Origin: JACMLD01 sp036500065
Lineage (GTDB): Bacteria; Bacteroidota; Bacteroidia; Chitinophagales; Chitinophagaceae
Assembly (NCBI GenBank): GCA_036500065.1
Contig: DASYCT010000067.1
Location: 1 to 10,760, forward strand
DNA length: 10,760 nt
Direction: 5' to 3'
The translations under genes were made by a program, and so were the position numbers. This document shows, piece by piece, positions 1 through 5,766 of the stretch. Numbering within the stretch: position 1 is the stretch's first letter; every line of letters starts with the position of its first letter. The notes under the pieces were generated by a model, which worked only from the letters and a program-made list of their open reading frames with translations, made no database searches and was not told the DNA's origin.

Positions 1-73
1 AAAAAAAGACTCCGGCCCCTGCTAATAATAGTATCAATGTAGAGACAAGTAGTATCTTCTCTCTCTTAGTCAT
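1..73 (-). CDS. N-terminus of a small membrane-anchored or exported protein (partial)
   Basis: An ATG at 73-71 opens a frame that stays open to the left edge, giving 24 codons. The translation starts MTKREKILLVSTLILLL and continues with small and hydrophobic residues (AGAGVFF): a short basic head followed by a membrane segment, as in a signal anchor or uncleaved signal peptide. Its start overlaps the stop of the Kelch gene by 8 bases (ATGACTAA), so the two are very probably translationally coupled and in one operon. From memory, Bacteroidota Kelch lipoprotein genes of this type are often followed by a small DUF4907 protein; that identity is inference, because the diagnostic part lies outside the window. 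The start and membrane segment are well supported; the function is unknown. Confidence 0.6.
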   Translation of the reverse strand, partial: MTKREKILLVSTLILLLAGAGVFF

Positions 74-1097
74 ATTGGTTGTACTCTTCTTCAGGATGAA
101 ATTCCCAGAAATCCGAAAACACCTGGCTGCTCACATTACCCGTCAGCAGGTAGCCGCGTTGTTTTACAGCAAAACCTACGGCGCCGGTGCGCGTACCACC
201 TTCAAAATCGCTCTTTTGTATCCAAAGGTCACTGGGGAAATCATATTCCCAAACGCTTTTGAACAGGGAACCGTTTTCGCCGGTGCATACATAGCCTTTT
301 CCGTTCATTACAAAGGAGACGGCATTGGCGCGGATGATATTATAGTTGTCATCGTAGTTGTCAGTGCTTATGTTGGCAATCTGCCTTAACTGGGTCCAGG
401 TGCTGCCGGAGGGGTTGTACACCCAAAAGTCATTCGGGTAAGTAGTATTGTCCTGGCCGGTACAGATATAGGCCTTATTATTGTAAGTAAATGCCACAGC
501 ACCCTTGCGTTTGAAGCCCTGAAAGCTCTGCAACAGGGTCCAGGTATTGGCAACGGGGTCGAATACATAGAAATCTTTGAGGTAGTTGTTGTCATAACCG
601 GTGGCGACATACCCTTTCTCAAGCAGGCTGAATCCAACTGCATCGTAGCGGGCAGTACCGGCAAAATCAGCCCTTTTTACCCAACCGCCGCCGGGGGTAT
701 ATTCCCAGGTGTCTTTCATCTTTGTGATACCATCCTGTGCGAGACCGGTGGTAACATATCCTTTAGTGCTGGTTCCGAAACCAACGGCGCTGGAGCGGGC
801 TGCGGTATCGGGCAGGCTGGCAATCTGTGTCCAGCTATTGGTGGTTACATTAAATTTCCAGAAATCGGGCAGTCGGTCGTTGGTGAGGGTGGCGTTTCCG
901 GCCCCGGCATATCCCGTGCCCACAAAAGCTGTATCCAGGATGGTGAAGCTTACCGCCTCGGTACGGCTGATACCGTCAAAGTCGAAACGGTTCACCCAGT
1001 TGCCGATAATAGTGGTAGAAGAACCGGATTTGGTACAAGCATACAATAAAAACAACGCGCTCCCTGCAAGAAAAAGATAAGAAGTAACCTTTCGCAT
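66..1097 (-). CDS. Kelch-repeat (beta-propeller) lipoprotein
   Basis: A 343-residue exported protein predicted to fold as a six-bladed beta-propeller. I chose the start at 1097 because it gives a clean lipoprotein signal: MRK, a hydrophobic stretch, then the lipobox LYAC with Cys21 as the lipidated residue. The longer frame to 1148 would put 17 uncharacteristic residues before it. After Cys21 come six repeats of a common pattern: Arg-x-x-Ala-Val-x-Phe, then a Gly-Tyr-Val-x-Thr-Gly strand, then Asp-Phe/Thr-Trp-x-Tyr/Phe and a closing Trp. Examples are KGYVTTG, KGYVATG, KAYICTG and KGYVCTG. This is the Kelch / galactose-oxidase central-domain fold, but no galactose oxidase copper ligands or N-terminal domains are visible, so it is probably a binding protein. 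It is divergent from the DUF4270 gene and coupled to the small membrane protein downstream. The ligand is unknown. Confidence 0.88.
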   Translation of the reverse strand: MRKVTSYLFLAGSALFLLYACTKSGSSTTIIGNWVNRFDFDGISRTEAVSFTILDTAFVGTGYAGAGNATLTNDRLPDFWKFNVTTNSWTQIASLPDTAARSSAVGFGTSTKGYVTTGLAQDGITKMKDTWEYTPGGGWVKRADFAGTARYDAVGFSLLEKGYVATGYDNNYLKDFYVFDPVANTWTLLQSFQGFKRKGAVAFTYNNKAYICTGQDNTTYPNDFWVYNPSGSTWTQLRQIANISTDNYDDNYNIIRANAVSFVMNGKGYVCTGENGSLFKSVWEYDFPSDLWIQKSDFEGGTRTGAVGFAVKQRGYLLTGNVSSQVFSDFWEFHPEEEYNQYD

Positions 1098-1294
1098 AAT
1101 TGTGTATTTGTTTTGGATAACTACGATAAGCGTTCGCCCGATCGTCAAAAACGTAAATCAGTTTCGGGGGCGAATTTATATATTAGCCAACTAAAAAAAA
1201 GGATTATTTTGCTTTTTAACTTTAATTTTTGTAGATTTTAGTGTTTTACCTATTGCGCCGCCCGGGCCGATTGCATCGTTGCTGAGGCTGAATA

Positions 1295-1319
1295 ATCCGC
1301 CGGAAACAGTTCGGCGGAT
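1295..1319. repeat. Perfect 8-bp inverted repeat
   Basis: ATCCGCCG (1295-1302) pairs exactly with CGGCGGAT (1312-1319) around a 9-base loop. No T-tract follows on either strand, so it is not an obvious terminator. It could be a regulatory site or a chance GC-rich hairpin. Confidence 0.5.
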
Positions 1320-1608
1320 GACGGATGACGGCATACGATCGATAACCCGCACAGCAGCCCCCTGCCGCGTTTGCCTGTCCGCCTAAAATCTTGCCCACAG
1401 GGGTCATTTTCCCGAAAATTCGTTCTAATATTGCAGCCTGTTTGACAAGCTCCCTTTTTTTCATTCTAAAAGATGTCTATTGGATAATTGTATAAGTACC
1501 ACCACCCTGTTGCAGCCGGTCCCGGGGTGCGCTGCATTCGCCGGTTATAATACGGATAAGGGATCAATTGTAACAAAACCCTAACAACAAGTTAACGAAC
1601 ATTGCCCC

Positions 1609-1616
1609 TAAATTTG
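1609..1616 (+). promoter_or_regulatory. Bacteroidota-type -7 promoter box for the DUF4270 operon
   Basis: TAAATTTG matches the Bacteroidota -7 consensus TAnnTTTG at every fixed position. No TTG-type -33 element is visible at the usual 19-21 base distance. If the box is used, transcription would start within a few bases of the ATG at 1625, giving a nearly leaderless mRNA; this is inferred from spacing alone. Confidence 0.45.
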
Positions 1617-1624
1617 GCGCATTC

Positions 1625-2977
1625 ATGAAAAAGATATTTACCAGGAAAATAACGCTTTGCTTACAGGTTATTTTTTTAACTGCTTTATTTGCCGGTTGTG
1701 AGAAAACCTCCATTCAGTTTGGCCAAACATATATTGACGACAGCTATACCAATATAGTACTGGTTGATTCGATGACCGTAGGGGTATCCAATGTGTTCAA
1801 GGACTCCGTGGCCACTTCCCAAACCGGCTCCATCTTACTGGGCACCACTACCGATCCTTATTTCGGCAAAATAACCAGCAACAGCTATTTCTCGCTGGTG
1901 CCCAGTACCAATACCATCCCCGATTTCCTGGCAAACGCCGGGTACGATTCAACAGTTTTACTGCTGAAAAGCACCGGGGACTATTACGGCGATACCACGG
2001 CCATTCCTACTTATTCCCTGCGACAACTGACACAGGAAATCCTGCTCCCCGATCAACAGTTCCTTTTTTATAATAACTCTACCTTCCCGGTCGCTCCAAC
2101 GGTATATGGCAGCCGCACAGTGCTTATCCGGCCCAGCAACGGCGACAGCGCCAACATCAAGCTGGACGATACGCAGGGATTGGGACAACGGCTTTTTGGT
2201 ATGCTCCGCCGCAAATCGGATACAGTAAAGACCAATACCGCCTTTACGAACTTCTTTAAAGGCATGCAGCTTTCCAGCAACAACTCCAATGTCATATTCA
2301 GTTTTAAAGACAGTGTGATACTTCGCGTGTACTACCACGAAACAGACCAGTTGTATGAGAAAAGAGCATTTGACTTTGTACTCAACAACAGCAATTTCCA
2401 GTTTAACAATATTTCGTACGACCGCACCGGGACGCCGCTTACACAGCTTTCCCACACCAACAACCAGGTGTCTTCCGCTCTTACCAACAACCTGGGTTAT
2501 ACACAGGCTGCTACAGGACTTTACCTGAAAATCAGCTTCCCCACCCTTACCGGGCTGATACAACGACCGGATTATATAAAGCTCATCAGCGCCCAACTGG
2601 TCATAAAACCTTATCCCAACAGTTTCTACGGCGCCTTTACATTGCCGCCGCAACTGGTAGCGGCCAGCACCGACGCGCTGAATGAGCCCGGCGGCGTACT
2701 AACAACTTCATCCGGTGGAAGCGCCGCCCCACAGACGGGCGACCTGTTCATCGATTACCAGGGCGGTATCAATACGGGCTATACCTACGACGTAACCAGC
2801 TATCTTATATCACAGCTTTCCACGCTTAATACCAATTTCGGGACGGGCCTGTTGATAATACCGCCTTCCGCCAACCGCTATTCGACACTGAAGCGCATGG
2901 TGATGGGGGATTCGAAAAACACCAACCTGAATTCGAGAGTGCAACTGAAAGTTTACTATATTTCTGTAATTCACTAA
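1625..2977 (+). CDS. DUF4270 family lipoprotein
   Basis: A 450-residue predicted lipoprotein of the DUF4270 family, which is confined mainly to Bacteroidota and has no established function. The start gives MKK, a basic head, a hydrophobic segment and a lipobox (FAGC) with Cys25 lipidated; Glu follows at +2, so an inner-membrane-retaining Asp is absent and outer-membrane sorting is likely. The family hallmark is the early segment: a Val-Asp-Ser strand, a DSVATSQTG segment, then a GTTTDPYFGK motif at about residues 73-82, where the Thr-Asp-Pro-Tyr-Phe-Gly core is highly typical. The rest is Ser/Thr/Asn-rich beta-type sequence without cysteines, fitting an extracellular or periplasmic beta-sandwich protein. 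It is followed 8 bases later by the barrel gene, clearly an operon. The family call is from motif recognition; the function is open. Confidence 0.88.
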   Translation: MKKIFTRKITLCLQVIFLTALFAGCEKTSIQFGQTYIDDSYTNIVLVDSMTVGVSNVFKDSVATSQTGSILLGTTTDPYFGKITSNSYFSLVPSTNTIPDFLANAGYDSTVLLLKSTGDYYGDTTAIPTYSLRQLTQEILLPDQQFLFYNNSTFPVAPTVYGSRTVLIRPSNGDSANIKLDDTQGLGQRLFGMLRRKSDTVKTNTAFTNFFKGMQLSSNNSNVIFSFKDSVILRVYYHETDQLYEKRAFDFVLNNSNFQFNNISYDRTGTPLTQLSHTNNQVSSALTNNLGYTQAATGLYLKISFPTLTGLIQRPDYIKLISAQLVIKPYPNSFYGAFTLPPQLVAASTDALNEPGGVLTTSSGGSAAPQTGDLFIDYQGGINTGYTYDVTSYLISQLSTLNTNFGTGLLIIPPSANRYSTLKRMVMGDSKNTNLNSRVQLKVYYISVIH

Positions 2978-2985
2978 CTAACTGA

Positions 2986-4230
2986 ATGAAAAAGTATTTC
3001 TTTATAGCGTGTTTATTATCTTCCGCCGGCGTTTACAGCCAGAATAATAACTCCCCTTATTCCATCGTAGGCATCGGCGATATCGAGAATAGTTTCTATA
3101 ACCGTACGTCCGGGCTCGCCAACACAGGGGTGGCTTACCGCAACGACCGTTATATGATCAATAATAATCCCGCTTCCTATACTGCATTACAGCAACAGTT
3201 CTTCAATATTGAAATAGCGGGCAATGCCCAATTCGTCAGTTATTTCGGCACACCCGTCAATGCACTTGCCAACAGTTCCAAGGACTTTGCCATCAAACGC
3301 CTGTCGATAGGCACCAAGATCACCAAACGCTGGTCGAGCGGCATAGGCATCTCGCCATTCAGCACTTCCAATTATGGTTTCTCCGCACAAAAACCTATCC
3401 AGGGAAGTTCCGTATTACTCCCCGCCACCTACGACGGCAACGGAAGCGTTAACCAGGCTTACTGGAACAACGCCTATGAACTGACCAAACATCTTTCAGT
3501 GGGCGTGATGGCTTCTTACCTCTTTGGCTCGTTGAACCAAACGGAAGATTTATTCACTGCCGACCTGGCAACATCGCTGACCACCACCCGCCAGATATAC
3601 CTGAGCAGTTTTTATTTCAATTACGGCGCCCAGTATTACGCGCCCATTTCCAAGCACCTCGATCTGACCGTAGGCGCTACCTACGCCAATAAAACAAGGC
3701 TGGCGGCCGAGTACGGGATTACAGTAACCGACAATACGGGACAGATCCTGAGCAACCAGATAACCAAAAACTCTTTTTTCAAGCTGCCCAACAGCTTCGC
3801 AGGCGGCATCAGCGTTGCAAAAGACAAAAAATATATCTGGACAACCGATTATAAACACCAGGCCTGGACGAACACCAATAACGTGGGTTCCGGCTTTTCG
3901 TTGCAGAACAGCGACCGTATATCGGCCGGCTTTGAAAAAGTCAACCGGAAGCAGATCTATAATAACAACTTTGAGAAATCATATATCCAGTTCGGCGCTT
4001 ATTACGGCACCTCTTACCTCGATATCAGCGGTATCCAGTTGCAGGAAGCCGGCGTTACCTTCGGATACGGCTTTACAAGTCTTAAAACACCGCTTGCCGG
4101 GCATATAGTTTTCGAACTGGGACAGCGCGGCACAGAAAAGAACGGGCTGGTAAAGGAACTCTTCTTCAACATCGGCTTTACTGCTTCTTACCGCGATTTC
4201 TGGCTTACCAAAGGAAGAAAATACTTCTAA
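2986..4230 (+). CDS. Outer-membrane beta-barrel protein (FadL/OmpP1-like, uncharacterised)
   Basis: A 414-residue protein with a standard signal peptide: MKKYFFIACLL, small residues, predicted cleavage just after VYS near residue 18. The mature N-terminus carries SPYSIVGIGDI followed by NNNPASYTAL at about residue 59-68. I know this SPYS-GIGD / NPASY arrangement from a family of Bacteroidota outer-membrane proteins related to FadL-type transporters. The remainder alternates polar and hydrophobic residues in strands of 9-12 residues with many Tyr, Phe, Asn and Gly, and the C-terminal strand ends in aromatic residues (SYRDFWLTKGRKYF), as expected for a barrel inserted by the BAM complex. It shares an operon with the DUF4270 lipoprotein, suggesting they act at the same place, perhaps as barrel plus surface or periplasmic partner. 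The substrate is unknown; a structural or assembly role is equally possible. Confidence 0.8.
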   Translation: MKKYFFIACLLSSAGVYSQNNNSPYSIVGIGDIENSFYNRTSGLANTGVAYRNDRYMINNNPASYTALQQQFFNIEIAGNAQFVSYFGTPVNALANSSKDFAIKRLSIGTKITKRWSSGIGISPFSTSNYGFSAQKPIQGSSVLLPATYDGNGSVNQAYWNNAYELTKHLSVGVMASYLFGSLNQTEDLFTADLATSLTTTRQIYLSSFYFNYGAQYYAPISKHLDLTVGATYANKTRLAAEYGITVTDNTGQILSNQITKNSFFKLPNSFAGGISVAKDKKYIWTTDYKHQAWTNTNNVGSGFSLQNSDRISAGFEKVNRKQIYNNNFEKSYIQFGAYYGTSYLDISGIQLQEAGVTFGYGFTSLKTPLAGHIVFELGQRGTEKNGLVKELFFNIGFTASYRDFWLTKGRKYF

Positions 4231-4239
4231 TTCCACCCC

Positions 4240-4263
4240 CCAACCCCCTAAAGGGGGCTTTGG
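4240..4263. repeat. G/C-rich palindrome just after the barrel gene
   Basis: CCCCC at 4244-4248 pairs with GGGGG at 4253-4257, extended by a T-A pair and flanked by CCAA and TTTGG. It lies 9 bases past the stop codon, so it could act as a 3' hairpin for the plus-strand operon, though no real U-tract follows. Similar CCCCCTAAAGGGGG palindromes are, from memory, common between genes in Bacteroidota. An inverted relative lies at 4359-4385. Confidence 0.6.
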
Positions 4264-4264
4264 T

Positions 4265-4279
4265 CCCGAAGTATTCGGG
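4265..4279. repeat. Small hairpin adjacent to the G/C palindrome
   Basis: CCCGAA (4265-4270) pairs perfectly with TTCGGG (4274-4279) around GTA. It directly follows the 4240-4263 palindrome and probably belongs to the same repeat element. Confidence 0.5.
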
Positions 4280-4358
4280 CTCCCAAAACTTATAGGGCCT
4301 TTTGCAGGCGATCCAAAAATCGTTTATGCATGCTATTGCAATTCATCGGGGAGCTACC

Positions 4359-4385
4359 CCACCCCCTTTAGGGGAAAGGGGGTGG
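4359..4385. repeat. 11-bp inverted repeat, inverted relative of the 4240 palindrome
   Basis: CCACCCCCTTT (4359-4369) pairs perfectly with AAAGGGGGTGG (4375-4385) around AGGGG. Read on the minus strand it contains CCCCTAAAGGGGG, nearly the core of the palindrome at 4240-4263, so the two copies face each other about 120 bases apart. Confidence 0.65.
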
Positions 4386-4391
4386 CAGGGC

Positions 4392-4418
4392 AAAAAAAAT
4401 CCCGCCTTTCGGCGGGAT
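4392..4418 (-). terminator. Intrinsic terminator, minus strand
   Basis: ATCCCGCC (4399-4406) and GGCGGGAT (4411-4418) form a perfect 8-bp stem with a TTTC loop. Read on the minus strand the stem is followed by eight T (4399-4392, the first overlapping the stem end). On the plus strand no T-tract follows, so it works leftwards. No annotated minus-strand gene lies to the right until aroQ ends at 5339; it may end the carA-aroQ transcript or an unrecognised small RNA. Confidence 0.75.
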
Positions 4419-4521
4419 GCACTAATCAAATACCATTAACCATTAAACCTTATCCTATGAAAACATTAAATTACATATATAATTGTAAAATCCAAAACCT
4501 TGTGTTGGTTTTTTATGCAGA

Positions 4522-4541
4522 ATATCCACCGGTTATCCACT
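4522..4541 (+). promoter_or_regulatory. Two tandem DnaA-box-like sequences
   Basis: ATATCCACC (4522-4530) and TTATCCACT (4533-4541) match the DnaA box TTATCCACA at 7 and 8 of 9 positions, in the same orientation and exactly 11 bases apart (one helical turn), next to AT-rich DNA. Two sites are too few to call an origin; they could be a DnaA regulatory site or chance. Confidence 0.3.
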
Positions 4542-4584
4542 AAACCCCGAATATTTATGGGCACTATAAATAAATACCTATAAA

Positions 4585-4604
4585 TTGTAGTAGTACAACT
4601 ACAA
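4585..4604. promoter_or_regulatory. 20-base near-perfect palindrome, candidate operator
   Basis: TTGTAGT (4585-4591) and ACTACAA (4598-4604) are exact inverted repeats; the central six bases contain GTAC, so only one symmetric pair breaks the dyad. It lies about 64 bases upstream of the -7 box of the isomerase gene. The TGTAGT / ACTACA half-sites resemble those used by BlaI/MecI-type repressors, but their orientation here is reversed relative to the classical operator, so the regulator is unknown. Confidence 0.4.
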
Positions 4605-4667
4605 GTGTCCCGCAAATAATGACAGACCGCATCCAACAGCCCATAGCTGTTTCAACCGGCCGGTGCT

Positions 4668-4675
4668 TATATTTG
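4668..4675 (+). promoter_or_regulatory. Bacteroidota-type -7 promoter box for the isomerase gene
   Basis: TATATTTG matches TAnnTTTG at all fixed positions and lies 30 bases before the ATG at 4706, leaving room for a leader of roughly 20-25 bases. No convincing -33 TTG is present at 19-21 bases. The position also argues against the upstream ATG at 4619 as the start, since the box lies downstream of it. Confidence 0.55.
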
Positions 4676-4705
4676 TGCCTTAACCCTTCATTACAACTTA
4701 CTACC

Positions 4706-5338
4706 ATGAAACGATTTATTGCAATAGTCTTACTAACGGTGAGTATGCAGTTTTTGCATGCGCAGCAGCCGCTGACGCTTGCCCAGATAAAAACGAATAT
4801 GGAAAATTCACCTAACCCCCTCGGCTATGTAAGGGATGTGCTGAAGAAACGATACAAGCTGGATACCATCATTATTTCCAACACCACCCGGTTCGGGGGC
4901 ATTGCCGACAGCCTTGCCTATTACGGCAAGATTAAAAAAGTGTACGGCCCCATCCAGAAAAGATACCTCGTACAGGTGCTGTCCAAGCTACCCAATACGT
5001 TTAACCGCGTGAGCCAGATATTCATTGACACCACCATTTTTACCCGCAGGATTGCCGATTCTCTTGCCAATTCGATTATAGCGCGTATAAAGTCGGGGGC
5101 ATCCACCTTCGAAGATATGGCCATGGCTTATAGTATGGGCGGAGAGGGAGCCAGCAAGGGCGATTTGGGATGGATTGCGCGCGGGGCCATGCTGCCCGAT
5201 ATAGAAAAAGCGCTTACCTATCATAAAACCGGGGAAGTGTTCAGGCTATGGAGCAATAACGGGTTACACATCATAAAGAAATCAGCCGAGCCCAAACAGG
5301 ATACCGGCTTTGTATTGATGTTGCAGGTATGGTTATAA
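4706..5338 (+). CDS. Secreted parvulin-type peptidylprolyl isomerase (PpiC/SurA-like)
   Basis: A 210-residue exported protein predicted to catalyse cis-trans isomerisation of prolyl bonds or act as a chaperone in the periplasm. I chose the ATG at 4706 over 4619 because it gives a signal peptide (MKRFIAIVLL, cleavage near HA-Q at residue 19) and sits below the -7 box. Residues 20-95 are a helical N-terminal region with IADSLAYYGKIKKVYGP. Residues about 100-195 form the rotamase domain: the STFEDMAMAYS segment, then KGDLGWIARGAMLPDIEKAL, then GLHIIK at the end. The first conserved His of parvulins (usually in a HIL strand) appears replaced by Gln104 in VSQIF, while the terminal His188 is kept, so catalysis may be weak or lost. 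It is a single gene, convergent with aroQ, with stop codons directly abutting. Confidence 0.85.
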   Translation: MKRFIAIVLLTVSMQFLHAQQPLTLAQIKTNMENSPNPLGYVRDVLKKRYKLDTIIISNTTRFGGIADSLAYYGKIKKVYGPIQKRYLVQVLSKLPNTFNRVSQIFIDTTIFTRRIADSLANSIIARIKSGASTFEDMAMAYSMGGEGASKGDLGWIARGAMLPDIEKALTYHKTGEVFRLWSNNGLHIIKKSAEPKQDTGFVLMLQVWL

Positions 5339-5758
5339 TTATTTCAGGAAGTATTGCAGTGCCAACTCATACCCTTTCAGCCCGAGACCGAAAATACTGC
5401 CTACCGATTTACCCGAGACATGGGACAGCTTGCGAAAATCCTCTCTTGCATGCACATTGGAAATATGCACTTCCACGACGGGGGTCTTTATAGCGGCTAT
5501 CGCATCGCCGATGGCAACAGACGTATGCGTATACCCGGCCGGGTTAAGAATGATGCCATCCGCAAGGCCAAAACCCAGGCGTTGCAGTTCATTGACCAAT
5601 TCCCCTTCCACATTGCTCTGGTAATAAAGAAAAGATACCTTGGGGTATTGCTTCTGAAGCGTTTCCAGGAATGATTCAAACGGCTGGCTGCCGTAAATAT
5701 CGGTTTCCCTTTTCCCAAGCAGGTTCAGGTTGGGGCCGTTTATGATGGCGATAGTCAT
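5339..5758 (-). CDS. aroQ: Type II 3-dehydroquinate dehydratase
   Basis: A 139-residue cytoplasmic enzyme that removes water from 3-dehydroquinate to give 3-dehydroshikimate, the third step of the shikimate pathway to aromatic amino acids. The length fits the family, which forms dodecamers of a flavodoxin-like fold. Signature segments are NGPNLNLLGKRE (residues 7-18), Tyr22 in DIYG as the catalytic tyrosine within the flexible lid, LNPAGYTHTS (71-80), EVHISN with catalytic His98, and HARE with Arg105. It begins 8 bases after the carA stop and is almost certainly cotranscribed with carA, an unusual pairing of pyrimidine/arginine and aromatic synthesis. It has no visible terminator of its own: its stop codon touches that of the convergent isomerase gene. 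All catalytic residues appear present. Confidence 0.97.
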   Translation of the reverse strand: MTIAIINGPNLNLLGKRETDIYGSQPFESFLETLQKQYPKVSFLYYQSNVEGELVNELQRLGFGLADGIILNPAGYTHTSVAIGDAIAAIKTPVVEVHISNVHAREDFRKLSHVSGKSVGSIFGLGLKGYELALQYFLK

Positions 5759-5766
5759 ACGTAAAT

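Larger units (their letters stand above)
1098..1624. other. 527-base divergent intergenic region
   Basis: This stretch separates the Kelch unit (minus) from the DUF4270 unit (plus) and should hold the promoters of both. The part next to the Kelch gene (about 1160-1250) is AT-rich with A and T tracts; the centre (about 1255-1400) is distinctly GC-richer and contains an 8-bp hairpin at 1295-1319 and a short tandem GGATGAC pair at about 1316-1329. The only good promoter element I see is the -7 box at 1609-1616 for the plus strand. No clear -7 box is visible for the Kelch gene. A 72-codon minus-strand frame (1246-1464) is open here but its second half looks like random GC-rich translation, so I do not call it. 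Confidence 0.6.
4231..4705. other. 475-base non-coding region between barrel gene and isomerase gene
   Basis: The left third (4231-4390) holds the G/C palindromes listed separately. A minus-strand terminator follows at 4392-4418. From about 4420 to 4610 the sequence is strongly AT-rich, starting with a tandem ACCATTA pair (4432-4445) and containing two DnaA-box-like sequences (4522-4541) and a 20-base palindrome (4585-4604). The right end carries the isomerase promoter. A 28-codon plus-strand frame (4457-4543) starting MKTLNYIYN is present but I cannot support it as a gene. Confidence 0.6.

Noticed and set aside
1246..1464. 72-codon minus-strand open frame as a gene
   Set aside because: The second half reads as random GC-rich translation (Arg, Pro, Cys), with no recognised family and no clear promoter. 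Kept only as a low-interest observation.
1958..2653. 231-codon minus-strand frame inside the DUF4270 gene
   Set aside because: It lies entirely opposite a well-supported gene with signal peptide and family motifs; its translation has no recognisable domain.
4457..4543. 28-codon plus-strand frame starting MKTLNYIYN
   Set aside because: Too short, no family resemblance, and in AT-rich non-coding DNA; chance is sufficient.
4619..4705. Upstream ATG extension of the isomerase gene
   Set aside because: It would put 29 residues before a complete signal peptide and place the promoter box inside the coding region.
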